Source of the DNA: an uncultured Tenacibaculum sp.
GTDB taxonomy: Bacteria > Bacteroidota > Bacteroidia > Flavobacteriales > Flavobacteriaceae
DNA length: 64,000 nucleotides
Assembly (NCBI GenBank): GCA_947496185.1
Contig: CANMCD010000004.1
Coordinates: 124,001 to 188,000, forward strand
Direction of reading: 5' to 3'
Positions 55,821-64,000 of this stretch are shown here, piece after piece; the first letter of the stretch is position 1, and each line of letters starts with the position of its first letter. Both the position numbers and the translations under genes were made by a program. The notes below the pieces were generated by a model. That model saw only the letters and a program-made list of their open reading frames with translations. It searched no databases and had not been told where the DNA came from.

Positions 55821-57344
55821 ATGTCAACTAAAACAAATCAAAAACTATTAGTAGCTGGAGGATGGTCTCCGTATGAATCACTTACCAAAGAAGACGAAGC
55901 AGTATTTAAACAAGCAACTGAAGACGTTCACGGTATTGTTTACAAGCCTATTTCTGTTTCGAAACAGGTTGTACAAGGCACAAACTATCGCTTTAGATGC
56001 GAAGCCTCTGCACCGCCCGCTTTGGTCATTTGGGAAACTACGGTCGATATCTTCAAACCTTTAGACGGTTCGGCGCATATTGAACAGCATCACAGACCTA
56101 TTTTAGAGCTAGCCAAACAATTAGCAATAGACAAAACGCTACAAGATGCTTTGGTCACTTCGATTAACAAAGCAAAACATGCTGCTCAGGCCAAACTTAA
56201 TCCTGAATTATACAGTGCCATCGATGAAGAATTTAAAGGTTTTGGATGGCCTATAAATGCCCGTGAGTATATTGCTTATATTACCCAATACTCCAAGATT
56301 ATTCCGAATGAAATTAGTAGCAAAAAATACCCGAACGCTTGGAAAAGTGACGGTACAAAAAACGGACACAATCAAAAAGTATTTGATTTGCTTTGTCAGT
56401 TTTATTGGTTAATTAACCAAGAAATCAACGTCAATGGGAAAACCATTGTTTTGCAAAACTATGAAAATCCAGCCACAGGGTTCTATTTTGCTAATTGGGT
56501 AGATAATTTTGACAGTCTTTGGGGAGAATTTTTGAACACTCCACCATCACTAACAGAAGAATCATTAGCATCCTTTGAGGCAGCCCCTCCTTACCATGTG
56601 CAAGATTCTTCTGAATATAAACACACATGGAACTGTTTTAACGATTTCTTCTACCGACAATTAAACGGTGCGAATCCAGAAACAGGCATATCTCCTTTAC
56701 GTCCAATTGCCGCACCAGACACCAATAATATTATTGCAGCACCTGCTGACGCTACCTACCGAAAAGAATATGACATTGATAAAAATGGTAATATACCAGG
56801 AATTACCTTAAAGCATACCCATGAAATTTCTTCAATAGAAATATTGTTGGATGGTAGTCCTTATGCCAACGATTTTAACAACGGAACCTTTGTACATTAT
56901 TTTTTAAGTCCGTTTGATTATCATAGGTTTCATACCCCTGTATTTGGAAAAATACTAGAATGTAGGCCTGTACAAGGAAAAGCATATTTAGATGTAACCA
57001 TTATCGACGACGCAAGCGATCAACAAGGGCAATTTGATGCTCCTGATGGGGCAGAAAATGGGTATGAATTTACACAAGCAAGAGGTATCGTTATCATGGA
57101 AACGCAAGATATTGGTAAAGTAGCTATCATTCCTGTAGGAATGGCACAAGTTTCTTCCGTACACATGTATGACTTAGCGGGTAAAGACGTTTGTAAAGGA
57201 TATGAATTTGGGAAATTTGCCTTTGGTGGATCCGATATCATCTTATTATTTGAAGAGAATAAGAACTTAGAACTTTTTAAATATGATACTAATGGCGACC
57301 CCATTCACTTTAAATACGGTGAAAAAGTTGCTCGTTGGAGCTAA
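55821..57344 (+). CDS. Cystatin-like / phosphatidylserine decarboxylase-like fusion
   Basis: A 507-aa protein. Residues 5-75 resemble a cystatin-like fold (LLVAGGWSPYESLTKEDEA, VVQGTNYRFRC, a QVVxG-type loop). The middle part fits the extension found in PSD-related decarboxylases (WKSDGTKNGHNQKVFDLLC; TWNCFNDFFYRQLNGANP). The C-terminal PSD domain has SPFDYHRFHTPVFGKIL and ends with FAFGGSDIILLFEEN, where GGS is the site of self-cleavage that creates the pyruvoyl group. PSD-like enzymes of this length include amino-acid decarboxylases (PsiD type), so the substrate may not be a phospholipid. It is a single gene between two MITE copies. Confidence 0.75.
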   Translation: MSTKTNQKLLVAGGWSPYESLTKEDEAVFKQATEDVHGIVYKPISVSKQVVQGTNYRFRCEASAPPALVIWETTVDIFKPLDGSAHIEQHHRPILELAKQLAIDKTLQDALVTSINKAKHAAQAKLNPELYSAIDEEFKGFGWPINAREYIAYITQYSKIIPNEISSKKYPNAWKSDGTKNGHNQKVFDLLCQFYWLINQEINVNGKTIVLQNYENPATGFYFANWVDNFDSLWGEFLNTPPSLTEESLASFEAAPPYHVQDSSEYKHTWNCFNDFFYRQLNGANPETGISPLRPIAAPDTNNIIAAPADATYRKEYDIDKNGNIPGITLKHTHEISSIEILLDGSPYANDFNNGTFVHYFLSPFDYHRFHTPVFGKILECRPVQGKAYLDVTIIDDASDQQGQFDAPDGAENGYEFTQARGIVIMETQDIGKVAIIPVGMAQVSSVHMYDLAGKDVCKGYEFGKFAFGGSDIILLFEENKNLELFKYDTNGDPIHFKYGEKVARWS

Positions 57345-57377
57345 TGAACTAATTTTAATATAAACTATTTATATATA

Positions 57378-57539
57378 ATACTATTTCTACCTCTAAATTA
57401 CACATTAGAAAAATGATGATTTTTTGTGTTAAATAAAAAAGAAAAATCAGTCATAGCCTTAGTTACGAGTTATTTTTATTTTGAAAGATAAGGCAAAAAG
57501 GTGCATTTTAATTGAGTAATCTAGAGATAGAAATAGTAT
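57378..57539 (+). mobile_element. 162-bp MITE, copy 2
   Basis: Ends ATACTATTTCTACCTCTAAA and inverted ATACTATTTCTATCTCTAGA form terminal repeats of about 24 bp with two mismatches. It is nearly identical to the copy at 28518 over the whole length, with no ORF. It lies 33 bp after the decarboxylase-like gene. Confidence 0.92.
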
Positions 57540-57542
57540 AAA

Positions 57543-57567
57543 CCTAAGTAAGAAAAAGTTACTTAGG
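57543..57567. terminator. Hairpin between convergent genes
   Basis: CCTAAGTAA pairs perfectly with TTACTTAGG around a 7-nt loop, with AT-rich flanks. It lies between the decarboxylase-like gene and the ABC permease gene and probably ends transcription of the permease. Confidence 0.6.
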
Positions 57568-57591
57568 CTTTATTGGTATAGAATATTACTA

Positions 57592-58914
57592 TTATCCGTT
57601 ATAACGTAACCACTTCCATAAATCTTTATAGGTAGGTTTTTTACCGTACATTAAAATTCCAACTCTGTATATTTTTGCTGCCAACCATACAATCAACAAG
57701 AAAGTTCCGACTAACAACAACATCGAAAGTCCAATTTCCCACCACGCCACATCAAACGGGATACGCATCAACATAACAATCGGAGAAGTAAAAGGAATGT
57801 AAGAAAAAATAACAGAGATAGGGCCGTGAGGATCGTTGATTACTGTAGCAAAACCAACATATAATGCCAACATTAAAGGCAACATTATAGGCATCATAAA
57901 CTGCTGTGTATCGGTTTCATTATCCACAGCCGCACCAATCGCTGCATACATCGAACTGTACAATAAATACCCTCCTAGAAAGTAAAAAATAAACAGGAAA
58001 AACAATTTGAGTAATGGCAAATTCATTATTTCTTTGAAAATCATTTGTGCATCGTTACCCGAAGCATTTTTCATAGCTTCCAATTGTTCAGGTGTCATGT
58101 TTGCAGTTTGCATCTCCAAAACATCCATACCAAACACAACGGAAATAATCGTACTAAAAATCAAAATAAGTATTCCCCAGATAATAAACTGTAACAATCC
58201 TGCGGAAGCGTTTCCGATGATTTTACCCATCATCAATTGAAATGGTTTTACTGACGAAACAATCACCTCTATGATTCTGCTTGTTTTTTCTTCAATGACA
58301 CTTCTCATCACCGAAGTTCCATATATGATCACAAACATCATCAAAAAATATCCTGAGACCATTCCCATCCCTATTTTTAGTCCGTTTCTTAGTTTAGATG
58401 ACTCTTCTCCAGAAAAGTTATACATTTTAATATCAGAAGATATTCTTGACGCCTTTATCTTGGCTAAATCGATACCAAACCTTGTTAGCTTTTCATTTCT
58501 TATTTTTTTATCAATACTTCCTTCTATACTTCCTATAACGGTCATACTGGGCGATTCTTTGGAATAAAAACCTATAGATTTTGCCAACACCTCTAGACTA
58601 TCCTGCTTTGGAATATGTATCACACCATAAAAATCACCTTCCTTTACTTTTTCTTTGGAATCCTCTATTCCTAGTTTCGTGAAATCTTGAAATTTTATCG
58701 TTTGAGAATCTTTAAAAACCTCCTTTGCAAAGAGCCCTGATTCATCAACAAATGCAATATTTTTAATTTTTTCGTCATTCTTTTTTACTAAGAAAAAAAT
58801 TAAAAACCCCATTGCTATCATAATTAATGGACTTAAAAAGGTCATCACAATAAAAGACCTATTTCGAACTTTAGCTATAAATTCTCTTTTTATGATTAAC
58901 GGTAACTTTTTCAT
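57592..58914 (-). CDS. ABC-2 type permease (NatB-like)
   Basis: A 440-aa protein. An N-terminal helix (SFIVMTFLSPLIMIAMGFLI) is followed by a large extracytoplasmic domain (residues 45-180) and five to six C-terminal helices. SRIIEVIVSSVKPFQLMMGK is the coupling-region hallmark of ABC-2/NatB permeases. The ATPase gene is directly upstream with no gap, so the two make one exporter. The substrate is unknown (Na+ or a small compound in known relatives). Confidence 0.9.
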   Translation of the reverse strand: MKKLPLIIKREFIAKVRNRSFIVMTFLSPLIMIAMGFLIFFLVKKNDEKIKNIAFVDESGLFAKEVFKDSQTIKFQDFTKLGIEDSKEKVKEGDFYGVIHIPKQDSLEVLAKSIGFYSKESPSMTVIGSIEGSIDKKIRNEKLTRFGIDLAKIKASRISSDIKMYNFSGEESSKLRNGLKIGMGMVSGYFLMMFVIIYGTSVMRSVIEEKTSRIIEVIVSSVKPFQLMMGKIIGNASAGLLQFIIWGILILIFSTIISVVFGMDVLEMQTANMTPEQLEAMKNASGNDAQMIFKEIMNLPLLKLFFLFIFYFLGGYLLYSSMYAAIGAAVDNETDTQQFMMPIMLPLMLALYVGFATVINDPHGPISVIFSYIPFTSPIVMLMRIPFDVAWWEIGLSMLLLVGTFLLIVWLAAKIYRVGILMYGKKPTYKDLWKWLRYNG

Positions 58915-59847
58915 CTATGCTAAATTTTTATTAATAGCTTGAATAAATATATCATTGGCACTCGGAATCAATTCAACAAAATGTTGTACCTGCCCTTTAT
59001 TTGATAAAAAGGAAAGTAACTCATTTGGTGACGTACCATTTTTGAGTTGTACGTTTAATTTTAACCCTTCATTCAGTAACGTAAAATTAGTGGGGGTTAC
59101 CACAAACTTTTCTCGTAATTCCATTTCTACTTCTTTTTGATTGGCGGTTTGCACCCCTATCTGAAAAGTATTAGTTCGGTACTCTCTTTTGACATCTGAC
59201 AGCTTTCCGTCTAATATTTTATTGGATTTATTTATTAAAGCAATATAATCGCACATTTCTTCTACACTTTCCATTCTATGCGTAGAAAAAATAATGGTAG
59301 CTCCCTCGTCTCTTAGTTGTAGTATTTCTTTGGCTATTAACTGGGCATTTATCGGATCAAACCCTGAAAAAGGCTCATCAAAAATAAGCAACTTAGGTTT
59401 ATGTAATATCGTCACGATAAACTGTACCTTTTGTGCCATTCCTTTAGATAATTCACCTATTTTCTTACCCCACCAAGCACCAATATCAAATTTATCAAAC
59501 CAGTATTTTAGTCGTTTTTTCGCTTCATTTTTAGACATGCCTTTTAGCCTGGCAAGATATAAAGCTTGCTCTCCTACTTTCATGCTTTTATATAGCCCTC
59601 TTTCTTCAGGTAAATAACCAATATTCTCTACATGATGGGGGGCTAACGCTTCTCCATCCAAAAAAACCTCACCACTATCGGGCATGGTTATTTGATTAAT
59701 TATACGAATTAAAGAAGTTTTTCCTGCCCCGTTAGGCCCTAACAAACCAAATACACTTCCCTTTGGTATATTCATAGTCACACCATTGAGTGCTGTATAA
59801 TTTCCATAACGTTTGACAACATTATTAATTTCTAGTAAATTACTCAT
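58915..59847 (-). CDS. ABC transporter ATP-binding protein (NatA-like)
   Basis: A 310-aa ATPase with Walker A LLGPNGAGKTSLIRII near residue 35, signature LSKGMAQKVQF near residue 133, Walker B KLLIFDEPFSGFDPIN and H-loop FSTHRMESV. The C-terminal 80 residues form the extension common in ABC-2 ATPases. It pairs with the permease gene that starts immediately after its stop. Confidence 0.92.
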   Translation of the reverse strand: MSNLLEINNVVKRYGNYTALNGVTMNIPKGSVFGLLGPNGAGKTSLIRIINQITMPDSGEVFLDGEALAPHHVENIGYLPEERGLYKSMKVGEQALYLARLKGMSKNEAKKRLKYWFDKFDIGAWWGKKIGELSKGMAQKVQFIVTILHKPKLLIFDEPFSGFDPINAQLIAKEILQLRDEGATIIFSTHRMESVEEMCDYIALINKSNKILDGKLSDVKREYRTNTFQIGVQTANQKEVEMELREKFVVTPTNFTLLNEGLKLNVQLKNGTSPNELLSFLSNKGQVQHFVELIPSANDIFIQAINKNLA

Positions 59848-60054
59848 TAATTATGTTTTGAATTAGAGTTTTCTTTTCTTTAAAAATAAGTAGGTAAATA
59901 ACCTGTAATGTTACGATAACAAATGTTAATTCTACACATTTGCTATCATTTTACCATTAAGTCCACTAAGATTTGTACTCCCTTACTCCTTTCTTCAAAT
60001 ATACCAATTTTACTAAGAATAGTATATCCTATTCTTTACAGGAACTAAAAATAC

Positions 60055-60095
60055 TATGCATGCATAATTTTTTTACTTTTTATTATGCATGCATA
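60055..60095 (+). promoter_or_regulatory. Two MarR-type operators
   Basis: TATGCATGCATA occurs at 60055-60066 and 60084-60095, two identical 12-bp perfect palindromes with centres 29 bp apart. Their flanks are inverted (ACTATGC...ATAATT, ATTATGC...ATAGGA), so the whole array is symmetrical. The right copy lies 12 bp before the -7 box. These are strong candidates for autoregulation by the MarR protein encoded just downstream. Confidence 0.8.
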
Positions 60096-60106
60096 GGATT
60101 TTTTTA

Positions 60107-60114
60107 TATATTTG
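60107..60114 (+). promoter_or_regulatory. Promoter -7 box of the MarR-fad operon
   Basis: TATATTTG matches TAnnTTTG and lies 6 bp before the ATG at 60121, so transcription would start at or very near the start codon (leaderless or nearly so). Confidence 0.65.
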
Positions 60115-60120
60115 AGAAAT

Positions 60121-60582
60121 ATGGATAAACACAACTCAATAGATCATCAATTAAGAGCTACATGGCAAGCAGTTGCCAAAATGTACAACGAACAAGCCGC
60201 CAAGCACAACAGTACTATGGCGACCGCATTTGCTTTATTGAATATTGACTTTGAAGACGGTACTCCTTCAACTTCACTTGGACCTTTAATGGGAATGGAA
60301 CCGACAAGTCTTTCTCGTTTATTGAAGTCTATGGAAGATAAAAAGCTTATTTTTAGGGAGAAAAACCCAAATGACGGAAGAAGTGTTTTGATTAGACTTA
60401 CCGATTTTGGAAAGGAAATGCGAGAAGTATCGAAAGGTCATGTATATCAATTCAATAATAAAATTAGAGAGTTTCTTTCTGAAAATGAATTGGAAACTTT
60501 CTTTAAAGTAACCACAATTATTAACAAACTTATCTCAGATAGGTTAATTTATAAAGACGATATAGACAAAAAAGCCGTATAA
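60121..60582 (+). CDS. MarR-family transcriptional regulator
   Basis: A 153-aa protein; I chose the ATG at 60121 because the TTG three codons upstream lies inside the -7 box. The winged HTH covers residues 50-105 (MGMEPTSLSRLLKSMEDKKL then IFREKNPNDGRSVLIRLTDF), flanked by dimerisation helices. It precedes fadN and fadA on the same strand, and two perfect palindromes stand before it, so it probably represses the operon and responds to an acyl-CoA or fatty acid. Confidence 0.92.
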   Translation: MDKHNSIDHQLRATWQAVAKMYNEQAAKHNSTMATAFALLNIDFEDGTPSTSLGPLMGMEPTSLSRLLKSMEDKKLIFREKNPNDGRSVLIRLTDFGKEMREVSKGHVYQFNNKIREFLSENELETFFKVTTIINKLISDRLIYKDDIDKKAV

Positions 60583-60598
60583 AATATCTATTAAGACA

Positions 60599-63004
60599 AT
60601 GACAAGAAGAATTAAAAAAATAGCAATTATCGGATCGGGTATAATGGGATCAGGTATTGCTTGTCATTTTGCAAATATCGGCGTCGAAGTGTTACTTTTG
60701 GATATTATTCCGAGAGAACTCAACGACAAAGAGAAAGCTAAAGGACTTACTTTAGAAGACAAAGTGGTACGAAACCGCTTGGTCAACGATGCCTTGACAG
60801 CTTCTGTGAAGTCAAAACCTTCCCCGCTCTACGACAAAAAATTTGTAGAACGTATTACGACAGGGAATATTGATGATGATTTAGCAAAAATCAAAGATGT
60901 TGACTGGATTATGGAAGTCGTCGTAGAACGACTAGACATCAAACAGCAAGTTTTTGAGAAAATTGAAAAATACAGAACACCGGGCACAATTGTTTCTTCC
61001 AACACTTCAGGGATTCCTATTAAGTTTATGAATGAAGGAAGAAGTGAAGATTTTCGCAAACATTTTGCGGTAACTCACTTTTTTAACCCACCACGTTACT
61101 TACGATTATTTGAGGTGATTCCTAGTCCTGATTGCAAACAAGAAATCGTTGATTTCTTAATGGATTATGGATCAAAATTCTTAGGTAAAACATCCGTATT
61201 AGCAAAAGACACACCTGCTTTTATTGGTAATAGAATTGGAATTTTTGGTATTCAATCACTGTTCCATCAGGTAAAAGAATTAGGCTTGACGGTCGAAGAA
61301 GTAGATAAGCTTACAGGGCCAGTTATTGGACGTCCGAAATCTGCTACTTTTAGAACGGTTGATGTTGTTGGATTAGACACACTAGTTCATGTGGCAAACG
61401 GGCTTTATCAAAATTGTCCCAATGACGAACGACATGAATTGTTTAAGCTTCCTGATTTTATCGAAAAAATGATGGAAAATAAGTGGCTTGGTAATAAAAC
61501 AAAACAAGGTTTTTATAAAAAACAAGTTACCAAAGAGGGTAAAAAAGAAATCTTAGCCTTAGATTTAAACACCTTTGAATACCAGCCAAAGAAAAAAGCA
61601 AAATTTGCTACCCTTGAATTAACCAAAACTATCGACAAACCCATTGATCGTTTTAAAGTTCTTATAACAGGAAAAGACAAAGCAGGAGAATTTTATCGCA
61701 AAAATTTTGCTGCAATGTTTGCCTATGTACAGCATAGAATTCCTGAAATATCTGATGAACTTTACCGCATTGATGATGCCATGAAAGCTGGCTTTGGTTG
61801 GGAAAATGGCCCTTTCGAAATTTGGGATGCCATTGGTATCGAAAAAGGTATTGCCTTAATGAAAGAAGAAGGCTATACCCCAGCATCATGGGTTACTGAA
61901 ATGATTGAAAAAGAAGAAAAATATTTCTATACGATTAAAGATGGCGCCACCTTTTACTACGACATACACCAAAAAGCTCAGGTTAAAAAACCAGGGCAGG
62001 ATGCCTTTATTATCTTAGATAATATCAGAAAAACAAAAGAAGTATTTAAAAATTCAGGAGTGGTCATTGAAGATTTAGGAGACGGTATCTTAAATTGTGA
62101 ATTCCAATCTAAAATGAACACCATTGGCGGAGATGTTTTAGCAGGCTTAAACAAGGCTGTTGACTTAGCAGAACAGAACTTCCAAGGACTGGTTATTGGT
62201 AATCAAGGAGCTAATTTCTCTGTGGGTGCCAATATCGGAATGATTTTTATGATGGCTGTCGAGCAAGAATATGAAGAACTCAATATGGCTATCAAATATT
62301 TCCAAGATACCATGATGCGTATGCGTTATTCTTCTATTCCAACCATCGCTGCTCCTCATGGAATGACACTAGGAGGCGGATGTGAATTATCATTACATGC
62401 GGATAAAATCGTTGCCGCAGCCGAAACATATATCGGTTTGGTTGAATTTGGTGTAGGAGTTATTCCTGGTGGTGGTGGTTCTAAAGAAATGACGTTGAGA
62501 GCTCAAGACTTATTCCATAAAGGAGATGTACAGCTAAATGTGCTACAAGAACACTTCTTAACCATTGGTATGGCTAAGGTAGCTACTTCTGCACATGAAG
62601 CCTTTGACCTAAATCTTTTGCAAAAAGGAAAGGATATCGTAGTGGTTAACAAAGACCGTCAGATTGCCGAAGCTAAAAAGCAAGCACTTTACTTGGCAGA
62701 AGCAGGATATACGCAACCTATTAGACGTAAAGATGTGTTGGTTTTAGGAAAACAAGCACTTGGAATGTTTTTAGTAGGAACTGATGCAATGAATGCTTCT
62801 AAATATATTTCTGAACACGATCAAAAAATCGCCAACAAATTAGCTTATGTAATGGCGGGAGGTGACTTGTCAGAACCTACAAAGGTCAGTGAACAATATT
62901 TATTAGATATCGAACGTGAAGCGTTCTTGAGTTTGGCTACAGAAAGAAAAACACTTGAACGTATTCAACATATGTTGAAAACAGGAAAACCACTTCGTAA
63001 CTAA
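60599..63004 (+). CDS. fadN: 3-hydroxyacyl-CoA dehydrogenase / enoyl-CoA hydratase (FadN-like)
   Basis: An 801-aa beta-oxidation enzyme. It starts with the NAD-binding loop IAIIGSGIMGSGIACHFANI and has the HAD signature AVTHFFNPPRYLRLFEVIPS near residue 155. The dehydrogenase C-terminal domains cover 200-450, and the hydratase domain is at the C-terminus (GDVLAGLNKAVDLA, LGGGCELSLHADKIVAAAE, GLVEFGVGVIPGGGGSKEMT). This HAD-then-ECH order is that of B. subtilis FadN, opposite to E. coli FadB. It is the second gene of the MarR operon and is followed by thiolase. Confidence 0.95.
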   Translation: MTRRIKKIAIIGSGIMGSGIACHFANIGVEVLLLDIIPRELNDKEKAKGLTLEDKVVRNRLVNDALTASVKSKPSPLYDKKFVERITTGNIDDDLAKIKDVDWIMEVVVERLDIKQQVFEKIEKYRTPGTIVSSNTSGIPIKFMNEGRSEDFRKHFAVTHFFNPPRYLRLFEVIPSPDCKQEIVDFLMDYGSKFLGKTSVLAKDTPAFIGNRIGIFGIQSLFHQVKELGLTVEEVDKLTGPVIGRPKSATFRTVDVVGLDTLVHVANGLYQNCPNDERHELFKLPDFIEKMMENKWLGNKTKQGFYKKQVTKEGKKEILALDLNTFEYQPKKKAKFATLELTKTIDKPIDRFKVLITGKDKAGEFYRKNFAAMFAYVQHRIPEISDELYRIDDAMKAGFGWENGPFEIWDAIGIEKGIALMKEEGYTPASWVTEMIEKEEKYFYTIKDGATFYYDIHQKAQVKKPGQDAFIILDNIRKTKEVFKNSGVVIEDLGDGILNCEFQSKMNTIGGDVLAGLNKAVDLAEQNFQGLVIGNQGANFSVGANIGMIFMMAVEQEYEELNMAIKYFQDTMMRMRYSSIPTIAAPHGMTLGGGCELSLHADKIVAAAETYIGLVEFGVGVIPGGGGSKEMTLRAQDLFHKGDVQLNVLQEHFLTIGMAKVATSAHEAFDLNLLQKGKDIVVVNKDRQIAEAKKQALYLAEAGYTQPIRRKDVLVLGKQALGMFLVGTDAMNASKYISEHDQKIANKLAYVMAGGDLSEPTKVSEQYLLDIEREAFLSLATERKTLERIQHMLKTGKPLRN

Positions 63005-63116
63005 AAGTGATGTATACATAGTAGTAATACTAAAATAAAGTAAGACGACGTACAACCAATTATAGATTGAGTAATGTATTGAATAAAAACCACTCAATCT
63101 CAACACCAAAGTAAAA

Positions 63117-64000
63117 ATGAAAACAGCATATATAGTCAAAGGATATAGAACAGCCGTTGGCAAATCAAAAAAAGGTGCTTTTAGGTTTAAAAGAGCTGAT
63201 GAATTAGCGGCAGAAACCATCAAATATATGATGGATAAACTTCCTGATTTTGATGTAAAACGTATCGATGATGTGATTGTAGGAAACGCTATGCCTGAAG
63301 GTTCTCAAGGGTTGAATATGGCACGTATCATCTCTTTAATTGGATTGGAAACGGTAGATGTACCCGGAGTTACTGTCAATCGTTTTTGTTCTTCTGGTCT
63401 AGAAACCATCGGAATGGCAGTTGCTAAAATTCAATCAGGAATGGCCGATTGTATTATCGCAGGAGGTACTGAAAGTATGAGTTCTGTACCTATGACAGGC
63501 TTTAAACCTGAGTTGAATTATGATATTGTCGCTAATGGTCATGAAGATTATTATTGGGGCATGGGAAATACCGCTGAAGCAGTAGCACAACAATTTAATA
63601 TCTCTCGTGAGGATCAGGATATTTTTGCCTTTGAATCTCACATGAAAGCGTTAAAAGCACTAGACGAAAACCGTTTTCAAGATCAAATTGCTCCTATCAC
63701 GGTAAACGAAACTTATATCGATGAAAAAGGAAAAAAAGCTACTCGAAATTATACGGTTACCAAAGACGAAGGACCACGTAGAGGCACTAGTAAAGAAGCC
63801 TTAGCAAAATTACGTCCTGTTTTTGCCGCTAATGGTTCTGTTACAGCTGGAAATTCATCACAAACCAGTGATGGTGCTGCTTTTGTATTAGTAATGAGTG
63901 AAGAAATGGTAAAAGAACTTAATCTCGACCCAATCGCTCGTTTGGTTAGTTATGCAGCAGCAGGAGTGCCTCCAAAAATCATGGGTATTGGCCCTGTAGC
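63117..64000 (+). CDS. fadA: Acetyl-CoA acyltransferase (thiolase), 3' end outside window
   Basis: The frame begins MKTAYIVKGYRTAVGKSKKG and continues for 294 codons to the window edge. The nucleophile Cys is in VNRFCSSGLETIGMAVAKIQ, followed by IIAGGTESMSSVPMTG and VTAGNSSQTSDGAAF, all thiolase I signatures. It catalyses the last step of beta-oxidation, releasing acetyl-CoA. It follows fadN by 112 bp. About 100 residues with the second catalytic Cys/His should lie beyond the edge. Confidence 0.95.
   Translation, partial: MKTAYIVKGYRTAVGKSKKGAFRFKRADELAAETIKYMMDKLPDFDVKRIDDVIVGNAMPEGSQGLNMARIISLIGLETVDVPGVTVNRFCSSGLETIGMAVAKIQSGMADCIIAGGTESMSSVPMTGFKPELNYDIVANGHEDYYWGMGNTAEAVAQQFNISREDQDIFAFESHMKALKALDENRFQDQIAPITVNETYIDEKGKKATRNYTVTKDEGPRRGTSKEALAKLRPVFAANGSVTAGNSSQTSDGAAFVLVMSEEMVKELNLDPIARLVSYAAAGVPPKIMGIGPV

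Overview
The window looks like a chromosome segment of a marine Flavobacteriaceae bacterium, Tenacibaculum-like by impression only. The DNA is very AT-rich. Many genes belong to families typical of Bacteroidota (DUF4230, DUF2851, DUF4293, HmuY-like, DUF8202-like, fused E1 dehydrogenase, Rho with an Asn-rich insert). Several upstream regions carry the Bacteroidota -7 box TAnnTTTG. No rRNA, tRNA, CRISPR array, integrase or transposase gene was found.

Layout. 1-7.3 kb: end of a cold-shock-type protein, an organophosphate-type MFS transporter, a LytTR remnant, and a catabolic module of SIS sugar isomerase, TIM-barrel protein and Na+/solute symporter. 7.3-11.3 kb: housekeeping genes ending in rho and a DUF4293 gene. 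11.3-15.3 kb: a NarL-type response regulator, a lipoprotein and a TPR histidine kinase. 15.3-18.9 kb: a phosphodiesterase and two TlpA-like lipoprotein paralogues, one broken by a single-base frameshift. 19.1-23.2 kb: truA, an MsbA-like ABC exporter, an Ala/Lys-rich lipoprotein and the diadenylate cyclase gene cdaA.

23.3-29.9 kb is the most interesting part. All genes lie on the minus strand and form an apparent two-peptide class II bacteriocin locus. It holds an HlyD-type adaptor, an HTH regulator, two unlisted double-glycine precursor genes (27812-27991 and 27608-27778), two near-identical VanZ-like genes flanking a CPBP-family membrane protein (immunity candidates), three further unlisted 44-51 aa genes, and a C39-peptidase ABC exporter that would cut the leaders and export the peptides.

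30-37 kb: fused branched-chain 2-oxoacid dehydrogenase E1, DUF2851, nitroreductase, a second symporter and a DUF985 cupin. 37-45 kb: secreted and surface proteins, including an HmuY-like lipoprotein followed by two FN3 lipoproteins. 45-49 kb: peroxide defence (DUF6952, thioredoxin, peroxiredoxin, katG). 49-53 kb: a mosaic accessory segment bounded by an exact 41-bp direct repeat of the 3' end of an outer-membrane gene, with truncated genes and small membrane proteins. 53-60 kb: outer-membrane barrel, NtrC-like regulator without a DNA-binding domain, a cystatin-like/phosphatidylserine-decarboxylase-like protein between two MITE copies, and a Nat-type ABC exporter. 60-64 kb: a MarR-controlled fatty-acid beta-oxidation operon (fadN-fadA), running off the right edge.

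Three copies of one 162-bp terminal-inverted-repeat element (28518, 55358, 57378) form a MITE family. One copy abuts the stop codon of the HlyD gene.
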